Shown: positions 18,404 through 25,610 of the stretch, in pieces
Position numbering within the stretch: the stretch's first letter is position 1
Layout: each line of letters opens with the position of its first letter
Assembly: GCF_001443045.1 (NCBI RefSeq)
Contig: NZ_LKPJ01000001.1
Coordinates: forward strand, 192,997 to 256,996
From: Burkholderia ambifaria
Lineage (GTDB): Bacteria > Pseudomonadota > Gammaproteobacteria > Burkholderiales > Burkholderiaceae
Direction: 5' to 3'
Length of the DNA stretch: 64,000 bases
Position numbers and translations under genes: made by a program
The notes under the pieces: model-generated
The model's input: the letters and a program-made list of their open reading frames with translations, nothing else
The model's database searches: none
What the model was told of the DNA's origin: nothing

Positions 18404-18877
18404 ATGACGATTCAGAAGATCACGCCGTTCCTCTGGTACTCGACGGAAGCCGAAGAAGCCGCAGCCTTCTATGCGGGCATTTTCCCGAACTCGCGCGTCG
18501 TGCGCGTCACGGCGGTGTCCGGCACCAACGGCACCCGGATGGTCGAGTTCGAACTGTTCGGGCAGCCGTTCATCGCGATGAGCCACCCGCGCACCGAGAC
18601 GTTCAACCACGCGATCTCGCTGATGATCAGTTGCGCCGACCAGGCCGAACTCGACCGTTACTGGAGCGCGCTGCTCGACAACGGCGGCACGGCCGACGGC
18701 TGCGGCTGGCTGCGGGACCGCTACGGCGTGTCGTGGCAGATCGTTCCGGACGCACTGATCCCGATGATGGCCGACCGCGACGAGGTCAAGGCGGCGCGGG
18801 TGGCCGCGGCCATGATGCAGATGACGAAGTTCGACGTCGCCGCGCTGAAGGCCGCGTACGACGGCACGGCGGGCTGA
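18404..18877 (+). CDS. VOC-family protein (PhnB/3-demethylubiquinone-like)
   Basis: A 157-residue protein with two vicinal-oxygen-chelate repeats. The start at 18404 follows CAGGAGA. MTIQKITPFLWYSTEAEEAA, then YAGIFPNSRV, GQPFIAMSHPR and WLRDRYGVSWQIVP are the signature of the PhnB-like group often annotated as 3-demethylubiquinone-9 methyltransferase. That enzyme name is not supported by any methyltransferase motif. The real substrate is unknown. It stands alone between the porin and a convergent gene. Confidence 0.85.
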   Translation: MTIQKITPFLWYSTEAEEAAAFYAGIFPNSRVVRVTAVSGTNGTRMVEFELFGQPFIAMSHPRTETFNHAISLMISCADQAELDRYWSALLDNGGTADGCGWLRDRYGVSWQIVPDALIPMMADRDEVKAARVAAAMMQMTKFDVAALKAAYDGTAG

Positions 18878-19014
18878 CGAAGCCACGGCGGCACGTCCTT
18901 CGCGGGGCGCCGCGGCACGTTCGTGGCGCGCGTGCAGTCCACGCATGACCGCATCCATCGACGGGATTGCGTCGCGCCACTACGCAACCGCGGGCGGCGA
19001 CCGTTCGCGCGCCG

Positions 19015-19809
19015 CTACGCCGACAGCATCGCTTCGACGATTCGTCGCGCGTAGCGCACGAACGCGGCGACCGGTTCGCCGGAGAGCAGCGCATCGTCGC
19101 CGTCACCGCGCAGATAGACGGTACGCGCAGCCGACAGGACGGGTTGGTACGCGTCGGGCAGGCGCGCCATTACCCACGTCGCGGCGACGTCCTTCGGCGC
19201 GATCCTGCCGGTCGCGGCGCTGTACCAGATGCGTGCGAGCGCCAGCACGACGTTGCATTCGTCGCCGCGCCAGTCCGGCTCGGCATGCCACTGCGCAACG
19301 GTGGCCAAAAGCGCGGCGACAAAGTCGCGCGCGGACACCGGCTCGAACCACTCGGTCGCGCGCGGCCCGAGCAGCGCAACGTCGTGCGGCCGCACCTTCG
19401 TCAACAGAATCGCCAGATCGTGATCGATGCATGGCGGCTCGACGATGCCCGCGCGCAGATCGCCGCGCAGCCACTCGCCGAACTGCAGCGCGCGCCGGGT
19501 CGGATGACACCATGGAACCACGTCGCCGCGCACGACGACCGTCACTTCCAGCGCGCGCATGTGCGCCGCGCTCCCCGGCGGCGCCGACACGTCGAGCAAG
19601 TCGAGCATCAGCGCACGCCGCACCGCGTCGCCCGGCAATGCGGCAACCGTCACCAGCAGGTCGATATCGCTGCGCGGTTTCAGCCCGCCGTCGAGCGCCG
19701 AGCCGAACAGATGCATCGCCTGCAGCGTTGCGCCGAGATGCCGTTCGATCACGGCGCACGCGGCGCTCACCTGGTCGGCGATCTCGCCGGGAACGATCGC
19801 TGCGTTCAT
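19015..19809 (-). CDS. Aminoglycoside nucleotidyltransferase, ANT(3'')-like (AadA family)
   Basis: A 264-residue protein, close to the length of AadA (about 262). The start is the ATG at 19809 (MNAAIVPGEIADQVSAACAV). The nucleotidyltransferase motif LFGSALDGGLKPRSDIDLLV supplies the metal-binding acids. The DUF4111 C-terminal domain includes VPWCHPTRRALQFGEW and GDECNVVLALARIWYSAATG. By family it adenylates streptomycin and spectinomycin. It has no integron or cassette around it and its base composition matches its neighbours, so it looks like a resident chromosomal gene. Resistance itself is not shown by sequence. Confidence 0.85.
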   Translation of the reverse strand: MNAAIVPGEIADQVSAACAVIERHLGATLQAMHLFGSALDGGLKPRSDIDLLVTVAALPGDAVRRALMLDLLDVSAPPGSAAHMRALEVTVVVRGDVVPWCHPTRRALQFGEWLRGDLRAGIVEPPCIDHDLAILLTKVRPHDVALLGPRATEWFEPVSARDFVAALLATVAQWHAEPDWRGDECNVVLALARIWYSAATGRIAPKDVAATWVMARLPDAYQPVLSAARTVYLRGDGDDALLSGEPVAAFVRYARRIVEAMLSA

Positions 19810-19980
19810 GACACGAGACCCGCGCGACGAATGCGCGACGCGCTGCGTTGCAAGGTCGCGCGCCGGATCGAACGCGGCGACCCGGCCGTTCGCACGTTTG
19901 GCCCGCGACACCGGATGCGCATCACATCATGCCGCCTGCTCGCTGCACAACGTCGTCGCCGCGCGATTTGCGCAGCGCAA

Positions 19981-20013
19981 TAAAAATCCCCGTACGCTTT
20001 CGCGTACGGGGAT
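19981..20013 (-). terminator. Terminator of the HU-like gene
   Basis: A perfect 12-bp stem (ATCCCCGTACGC / GCGTACGGGGAT) with a 4-base loop, followed on the minus strand by TTTTA. It lies 53 bases beyond the HU-like stop codon. Confidence 0.85.
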
Positions 20014-20065
20014 CGTCGGACATCGCAACGGTCGCCGACTTGCATTCGGCAACCGTTGCGCGGCA

Positions 20066-20515
20066 TTACGCAGCCGCGTCCTTCAGCTTCTTCAGCGCAC
20101 GTGCCTTCACGCGCACGCTGGCCGGCTTTGCCGGGAACCAGCGCTCTTCGCCCGTGAACGGATCCTTGCCGAAGCGCTTCTTCTTCGCCGGCACGACTTG
20201 TGCCGTGATCTTCAGCAGACCCGGCAGCGTGAACTCGCCTGCGCCCTTCTTGTGAACCGAGCCCAGCACGACGTTCTCGAGTGCGACGAGCACTGCCTTG
20301 ACCGCCTTCACTTCGACAGCTGCACGCTCAGCGATGTGCGTTGCGAGCGATGCCTTCGTGAACTTGTCCTTCAGCGGCGTCGGAGCGGCCGGTGCTGCCT
20401 TCGCGACAGCTTTCTTGGCCACTACTTTCTTCGCGGGCGCAGCCTTTTTGGCAGCCACTTTCTTGGTGGCCGGTGCGGCAGCCTTCTTGGCCACCTTTTT
20501 TGCGGAAGTCGCCAT
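20066..20515 (-). CDS. HU-family DNA-binding protein with histone H1-like tail
   Basis: A 149-residue nucleoid protein. Residues 1-~55 are a Lys/Ala/Pro tail with repeated KKAAA/KKVVAKKA units like eukaryotic histone H1. Residues ~58-149 are an HU/IHF fold (FTKASLATHIAERAAVE, then GAGEFTLPGLLKI and the DNA-binding arm RFGKDPFTGEERWFPAKPAS). The start is the ATG at 20515 after AGGAGAAAC. The typical HU is about 90 residues, so the tail is an extension that should add non-specific DNA binding. Confidence 0.9.
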   Translation of the reverse strand: MATSAKKVAKKAAAPATKKVAAKKAAPAKKVVAKKAVAKAAPAAPTPLKDKFTKASLATHIAERAAVEVKAVKAVLVALENVVLGSVHKKGAGEFTLPGLLKITAQVVPAKKKRFGKDPFTGEERWFPAKPASVRVKARALKKLKDAAA

Positions 20516-20717
20516 GTTTCTCCTACCAGGTGTGGTCGTTGGATACACGAAGCGTGCAACGCGCGCGCTTCAACGCCGGATTCTACAAGCGCCGTGACGC
20601 TTCGTGCAGTACTTTTATGCGTTTTCGCGGGGTTTCCCGCAGGTTTTGTTGCGCACGACCGACTTCACCGACGCGCGAGCATCGAAAAACGCCTTTACGT
20701 ATACGTCCGAACGCGAA

Positions 20718-20745
20718 TTACGTTCGATATTTGCGCACCTATACT
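20718..20745 (+). promoter_or_regulatory. Candidate promoter of bceU
   Basis: TTACGT (20718-20723) and TATACT (20740-20745), spaced 16 bases, in a locally AT-rich stretch 29 bases before the bceU ATG. A plausible sigma-70 promoter from sequence alone. Confidence 0.4.
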
Positions 20746-20773
20746 GACCTCGCTCAGTGCCCCGGATGCCTCC

Positions 20774-21892
20774 ATGCGCGAAGTCAGATACGTCAAAGGA
20801 CTCGACGGCCTGCGAGCCATCGCCGTCATCCTCGTTTTCCTGTCCCACAAGGGCCACGTCCTCGCTGTCGACGTGGGCAAGCTCGGTGTGTGGACGTTTT
20901 TCTTCATCAGCGGATTCCTGATCGTCGGCGAGCTGCATCGCAACCGTCAGGCGATCGAGCGCGGCACGATGACGCGCCGTCACGCGCTGGCGCTGTTCCT
21001 CGCGAAACGCGCGCTGCGGATCTTTCCCGTCTACTACCTGCTGCTCGCCGCGCTCGCGATCGCGCACGCGCTGTTCTACCAGCGCGGCGTCAATCTCGGG
21101 CTCGCGTGGCACGCCGCGTTCCTGTCGAACTACTGGATCGGCGTCGTCAAGGACGGCTGGCCGGGCTCCACGTCGCACTTCTGGAGCCTCGCGGTTGAGC
21201 AGCAGTTCTATCTGATTGCGCCGCTCACGCTGCTCGCGGTGCCGGCCGCGCGCCACGTCGCGCTCGGCGTCGCGGCCGTCGCGCTGTGCGCGCTCGCGCA
21301 TCTCGTGCTCTACGCGGCCGACGCATCGCCGGTGCTGATCTACGCGTTTTCGCCGTGGAACTTCGCACTGATCGCGCTGGGCGGCGTCGGTGCGATGGCG
21401 CTGGCCGATCGCGGCCCGGCCGTCGTCCGCCGCATTCCGCCCGGCTGGCTCGGCGCCGCCGGCGTCGTGTTCTTCCTCGCGCTGCCCGCGTTCACGACGC
21501 TGCCGGACGTCGTCACGGGGCTCGCGGATCTCGGGCTGTCCGCGTCGCTCGGCACGCTGATGCTGTGGATCGTCACCGAGCCCGACCATCCGGCCGTGGC
21601 GCTGCTCGACTGGGCGCCGCTCGTCTATCTCGGCACGATCAGCTACGGCTTCTACCTGTTCCACAACCTGATTCCGGCACGTTTCGGCGAGATGCCCGCG
21701 CTGTTCGCGCACGTGCCGATGCCCGGAATCGTGCGCGAAGCGCTGCCCGAACTGCTGCAGTTCGCACTTGCCGTGCTGCTTGCGCATCTGTCGTGGCGCT
21801 ATCTGGAAAGACGCCTGCTCGACTTCAAGAAGCCGATCGCCGCGATGCTGGCGCGGTACTTCGTCGCGCGGCCGAGCACGTCCCCGCGCTGA
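20774..21892 (+). CDS. bceU: Acyltransferase 3 family protein (exopolysaccharide acetylation)
   Basis: A 372-residue integral membrane acyltransferase with about ten helices. The family start [20 protein letters not shown] and the block SHFWSLAVEQQFYLIAP are the classic acyltransferase-3 motifs (OafA/NodX type). Such proteins transfer acetyl groups to sugars on the periplasmic side. Its place at the end of the cepacian genes matches the position of bceU as I recall it for B. cenocepacia. It is transcribed opposite to bceT. The acetylation target is inferred from cepacian being acetylated. Confidence 0.85.
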   Translation: MREVRYVKGLDGLRAIAVILVFLSHKGHVLAVDVGKLGVWTFFFISGFLIVGELHRNRQAIERGTMTRRHALALFLAKRALRIFPVYYLLLAALAIAHALFYQRGVNLGLAWHAAFLSNYWIGVVKDGWPGSTSHFWSLAVEQQFYLIAPLTLLAVPAARHVALGVAAVALCALAHLVLYAADASPVLIYAFSPWNFALIALGGVGAMALADRGPAVVRRIPPGWLGAAGVVFFLALPAFTTLPDVVTGLADLGLSASLGTLMLWIVTEPDHPAVALLDWAPLVYLGTISYGFYLFHNLIPARFGEMPALFAHVPMPGIVREALPELLQFALAVLLAHLSWRYLERRLLDFKKPIAAMLARYFVARPSTSPR

Positions 21893-22101
21893 GCGGAACA
21901 TCGGCACGGGCGCGACGCCACCGAACAACGTGCGCTGGCGCCGGCAATCCCGGTGCCGAAACGACGCGGCCGCCGGCCTCGTTCGTCCATCGGAAACACG
22001 CATCGCGTCGGCGGACGAACGTGCGGCTGCGGCATCGTGGCGCCGCGTCGACGTCCATTGCGAATCGACACGCTGACCAGGCATCGACGGCGGCTATCGC
22101 G

Positions 22102-22129
22102 ACCGCAACCGCAACCGCAACCGCAACCG
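22102..22129. repeat. Short hexanucleotide tandem repeat
   Basis: Units of ACCGCA, four perfect copies plus a partial one, in non-coding DNA. Confidence 0.8.
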
Positions 22130-22335
22130 TCGTTCATCGTGCCGCACGCAACCGGCACGCCGGCACCGGTTTCATCGCCACGGTGCCAGGCATCCCGCGC
22201 ACCGCGTTGATGCACCTGAAAACCGCATCACCGCGTGGTGGCCTGCCCGATTCGCCGCGCACGTACCGGCTCGATCCCGCCGGATGCAACGCCGTTGATC
22301 ACCCGGCGTCCCGCGCCGCGGCTTCGACCACACGC

Positions 22336-22367
22336 AAAAAAGCCCCGGCGCACAAGGCAGCCGGGGC
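22336..22367 (-). terminator. Terminator of bceT
   Basis: A GCCCCGGC / GCCGGGGC stem followed on the minus strand by TTTTTT, 45-75 bases after the bceT stop. Confidence 0.85.
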
Positions 22368-22411
22368 CAACGGAACAACCACCACCTGAAACAGCGGAGC
22401 AGCGCGTCTGC

Positions 22412-23299
22412 TTATGCGACAGCAGCCAGCGCGGGCAGGCAGGTACGCAGGTACGCCTCGAATTCGCGACTCACTTCCGGATGCTGGAGCGCGAGCTCGA
22501 CGGTCGCCTTGAGATAGCCGATCTTGCTGCCGCAATCGAAACGCGTGCCGTAGTAGCGATACGCGAGCACCTGCTCATTCGCGAGCAGCGACTGGACCGC
22601 GTCGGTCAGCTGCAGTTCGCCGCCGGCACCCGGCTTGAGCTTGCGCAGGTGATCGAAGATCGTCGGCATGAACACGTAGCGGCCGACCACGCCGAGATTC
22701 GACGGCGCGTCTTCCGGCGCCGGCTTCTCGATGATGCCCGACAGCTTGATGATGTCCTCTTCCCACTCGCGGCCTTCGACGACGCCATACGAGCGGCTGT
22801 CCTCGCGCGGGATCGTCTCGACCCCGATCACCGAGCTGTGATAGTGGTCGAACACGTCGACGAGCTGCTTGAGCACCGGCTGTTCGCCGTGCAGCAGGTC
22901 GTCGGCGAGGATCACCGCGAACGGCTCGCCGTGCACGAGCTTCTCCGCGCACAGCACCGCATGGCCGAGGCCGAGCGCTTCCGGCTGGCGCACGTAGAAG
23001 CAGTTCACGTGGCTCGGCTTGATGCCGCGCACGAGCTCGAGCAGCTTTTCCTTGCCGCGCGCCTCGAGTTCGGCCTCGATCTCGTACGACTTGTCGAAGT
23101 GATCCTCGATCGCGCGCTTGCTGCGCCCGGTCACGAAGATCATCTCGGTGATACCGGCGTTGATCGCTTCCTCGACCGCGTACTGGATCAGCGGCTTGTC
23201 GACGACGGGCAGCATTTCCTTCGGGCTCGCCTTCGTTGCCGGGAGGAACCGCGTGCCGAGACCGGCAACGGGGAACACGGCCTTGGTGACTTTCAACAT
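22412..23299 (-). CDS. bceT: UTP-glucose-1-phosphate uridylyltransferase
   Basis: A 295-residue GalU-type enzyme making UDP-glucose from UTP and glucose 1-phosphate, the entry point to UDP-Glc, UDP-Gal and UDP-GlcA for exopolysaccharide. The start is [20 protein letters not shown] at 23299. The nucleotide loop [11 protein letters not shown], the sugar-site [13 protein letters not shown] and ADDLL near residue 132 are all present. It matches the length and motifs of GalU. By position it is bceT; a galU name would also be correct biochemically. Confidence 0.93.
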   Translation of the reverse strand: MLKVTKAVFPVAGLGTRFLPATKASPKEMLPVVDKPLIQYAVEEAINAGITEMIFVTGRSKRAIEDHFDKSYEIEAELEARGKEKLLELVRGIKPSHVNCFYVRQPEALGLGHAVLCAEKLVHGEPFAVILADDLLHGEQPVLKQLVDVFDHYHSSVIGVETIPREDSRSYGVVEGREWEEDIIKLSGIIEKPAPEDAPSNLGVVGRYVFMPTIFDHLRKLKPGAGGELQLTDAVQSLLANEQVLAYRYYGTRFDCGSKIGYLKATVELALQHPEVSREFEAYLRTCLPALAAVA

Positions 23300-23528
23300 G
23301 TTCGCATCCTGATTGCGTTGACTGCGCCGCGTCGTCCTGCGACCCGGCGCGATTGTTTTCCGAACGGCATATCGAGAATCGACGGCACGGCCAATTCCAC
23401 TCCGCTCATTTTTCGATATGGACCGATTGCCCATGTTTCCGGAAAATAGATAATCCGCGAAACCGGTCGATATTGCCGACCCGATTACCGAAACAGAAAC
23501 AAATTACCGATTTTCCAGATACAAATTC

Positions 23529-23672
23529 TTACGATTCGAATTCCTCGATATACGGGACGCCGCCCCGTTCGAGACCCGGGCGAATCGGCTCGTTCTTCAG
23601 CGCCTCGCGGTACGCCGACAGCACGGCCATGACCAGCAGTACTGCCGCGCTCGCGATCCAATGCATGTCCAT
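23529..23672 (-). CDS. Small single-helix membrane protein (47 aa), unknown
   Basis: An ATG at 23672, preceded by AAGGAGCGGC, opens a 47-codon frame: MDMHWIASAAVLLVMAVLSA, then YREALKNEPIRPGLERG and an acidic end. It has one hydrophobic helix (residues ~5-20) and a charged cytoplasmic tail. The good ribosome-binding site, and GC-rich codons inside an otherwise AT-rich spacer, support it as a real gene. I do not recognise the family. It sits upstream of bceT on the same strand and could be co-transcribed with it. Confidence 0.6.
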   Translation of the reverse strand: MDMHWIASAAVLLVMAVLSAYREALKNEPIRPGLERGGVPYIEEFES

Positions 23673-23886
23673 CTTGCCGCTCCTTGCATCAATCAACTGG
23701 AAGCCTCAAGCTATCAGAAAAAAATCGGCAAATAATTTCGGTACCTGCGAAACCGCTTTCACGCCGAAATAAAACCACTATCTGAAATATCATTATTTCG
23801 CGGTCAGATTTTTTTATTCATTCGATCGAATTCTTGCGCATTACGATTGGACCATCCCCTTCATCCGTCGCAAGGAATCGAATCGC

Positions 23887-25062
23887 ATGCAAGCTTTCAG
23901 CGGATCGTCTTTGACCGCGCCGCCCGTCGCCGACCACAAGGAACACGTGATCGACGCGATGCGCGGGTTCGCGGCGCTGCTCGTCGCCTATTTCCATTGC
24001 CGCCAGGTCGTCTGGGTCGGCATGCAGAGCTTCCATCGCGCTTACGGTCATGCGCTCGACCCGAGCGCGATCGTCGGCTATCTGACCTTCCCGTTCGCGT
24101 GGGGGTCTGCGGGCGTGCCGATCTTCTTCGTGATCAGCGGCTATTGCATCCACCGCAACGCGGCGCTCAAGCTTGCGGCCAACCCCGCGTACCGGCTCGA
24201 CGCGCCGAACTTCTGGGCGCGCCGCTTTGCCCGCATCTACCCGGTGCTGCTCGCTGCGTTGCTGTTCACGCTCGCGATGGACGCGGTCAGCCTGCAGATC
24301 GCGCCCGTCAGCCACAAGATCCGCGATGTCGGCCTCACCGCGTTCCTCGTGAACCTGTTCTCGCTGCAGGGCGTCGCCGGCTACACGTACGGGTCGAACG
24401 GCGCACTGTGGACGCTGTCGCTCGAAGTGCAGTTCTATGCGGTCTACCCGCTGCTGTTCGCGTTGCGCCGGCGCATCGGGATGCCGGCGATCGTCGCGGC
24501 CGTCGCGCTCGTCAACGTCGCGTCGGCCTGGCTGCTCGAACGGCACGATCTGCAGTTCTTCACGTCGTACTGGCTGTCCTGGACGATCGGCGCGTGGATC
24601 GCCGACGTGCGCGCGCAGCCGGCGCGCGGCCCGGCCGCCGTGCCGTCGCGCGCGTGGTACCTCGCGGCCGCCGTGCTGCTGGCCGCGGGCTGCGGCGCGT
24701 TCCATTTCGGCCAGTACGGCGCGTTCCAGCTGTGGGCGGCCGGCTTCGCGTGCTTCCTGTACCGTGCGCTCGCCTGCCCGCCGCGCCCGACGCCGCTGCT
24801 GCGCGTGCTCGGCTGGTTCGGCGACTTCAGCTATTCGCTGTACCTCGTCCACCTGCCGCTGTTCGTCTGCCTCGGCTCGGTGCTGTTTCATTCCGAGCTG
24901 CAACTGTCGATCTGGCCGTCGTTCGCGTTCATGGCCGCCGCGATTCCGGTCGCCTACGTGTTCTACCGGCTGTTCGAACGCCCCGCGATGATGTGGTCGG
25001 CGAGCCTGAAACCGACGCGCACCGCTCGCGTCGTCGCACCGGCACCCGAACGGGCTGTCTGA
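23887..25062 (+). CDS. bceS: Acyltransferase 3 family protein (exopolysaccharide acetylation)
   Basis: A 391-residue membrane acyltransferase with about ten helices. The family motifs are DAMRGFAALLVAYFHC at ~23, FVISGYCIHRN at ~84 and the lumenal-loop motif LWTLSLEVQFYAVYPLL at ~176. It is likely to acetylate sugars of the repeat unit at the inner membrane. It differs clearly from bceU and bceO, which suggests different acceptor positions. It is transcribed towards bceR, with a terminator after its stop. Family sure; exact target unknown. Confidence 0.85.
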   Translation: MQAFSGSSLTAPPVADHKEHVIDAMRGFAALLVAYFHCRQVVWVGMQSFHRAYGHALDPSAIVGYLTFPFAWGSAGVPIFFVISGYCIHRNAALKLAANPAYRLDAPNFWARRFARIYPVLLAALLFTLAMDAVSLQIAPVSHKIRDVGLTAFLVNLFSLQGVAGYTYGSNGALWTLSLEVQFYAVYPLLFALRRRIGMPAIVAAVALVNVASAWLLERHDLQFFTSYWLSWTIGAWIADVRAQPARGPAAVPSRAWYLAAAVLLAAGCGAFHFGQYGAFQLWAAGFACFLYRALACPPRPTPLLRVLGWFGDFSYSLYLVHLPLFVCLGSVLFHSELQLSIWPSFAFMAAAIPVAYVFYRLFERPAMMWSASLKPTRTARVVAPAPERAV

Positions 25063-25084
25063 GCGGCACCGTTCCCGCGCTCCC

Positions 25085-25121
25085 TGCCCCCGCCCGGCGT
25101 CACGCTGCGCGGGGGCATTTT
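25085..25121 (+). terminator. Terminator of bceS
   Basis: A TGCCCCCGC / GCGGGGGCA stem followed by TTTTC, 22 bases after the bceS stop. Confidence 0.75.
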
Positions 25122-25325
25122 CATGGGCGGGACGGGCGCGGGGATCCGTTTGCGCGCCGCGAGGCGGCAGGCACCCGGTACGGCAGCAGGCAAGTCGGGC
25201 GTAGCGGCCGTCCCGGCGGCGGCTCTATCGTCGGCATCGCCCGCCCCCTCGCCAGCTCACGGCATGACCGCACGGCGCCGCTCATGGCGTTCCGTCGAGC
25301 AATTCCGGCCCGGTCGGCGGCCACG

Positions 25326-25465
25326 CTTCGTGCTTCGTGCTTCGTGCTTCGTGCTTCGTGCTTCGTGCTTCGTGCTTCGTGCTTCGTGCTTCGTGCTTCG
25401 TGCTTCGTGCTTCGTGCTTCGTGCTTCGTGCTTCGTGCTTCGTACGCCGTGCGCCGTGCACCGTG
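25326..25465. repeat. Heptanucleotide tandem array (CTTCGTG)n
   Basis: Sixteen perfect head-to-tail copies of CTTCGTG (25326-25437), then CTTCGTA and three diverged units (CGCCGTG, CGCCGTG, CACCGTG), about 20 units in all. It lies in the non-coding space between the convergent genes bceS and bceR. Because 7 is not a multiple of 3 and the unit has no stop codon, long open frames appear on both strands; these are artefacts of the repeat. Copy number is expected to vary between strains by slipped-strand replication. Confidence 0.95.
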
Positions 25466-25530
25466 CCCCAACGCATCATCGGCCCATCCAGACGCCCCTC
25501 GCCCGACCGCGCGACTTGGCGCCCGCCCAT

Positions 25531-25573
25531 CCAAAAGCAAAGCCCTCATGCAGCACAACACCGCATGAGGGCT
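25531..25573 (-). terminator. Terminator of bceR
   Basis: An 11-bp stem AGCCCTCATGC / GCATGAGGGCT followed on the minus strand by TTTGCTTTT. It is symmetrical enough to act in both directions between the convergent genes. Confidence 0.75.
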
Positions 25574-25610
25574 CGTTTCCCGGCGCATGGCGCGTCGGTT
25601 CGCGCCGCGC

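Larger units (their letters stand above)
21893..22411. other. Spacer between bceU and bceT with short hexamer repeat
   Basis: About 520 bases without a gene. It holds an ACCGCA hexamer repeated about 4.7 times (22102-22129) and the bceT terminator (22336-22367). The rest is GC-rich with no recognisable coding sequence in either direction. Confidence 0.6.
25063..25610. other. Convergent spacer between bceS and bceR
   Basis: About 550 bases without a gene. It contains the bceS terminator (25085-25121), the heptamer array (25326-25465) and the bceR terminator (25531-25573). I see nothing else in it. Confidence 0.7.

Noticed and set aside
25326..25465. CRISPR array
   Set aside because: The units are 7 bases, head to tail, without spacers, and no cas genes are present.
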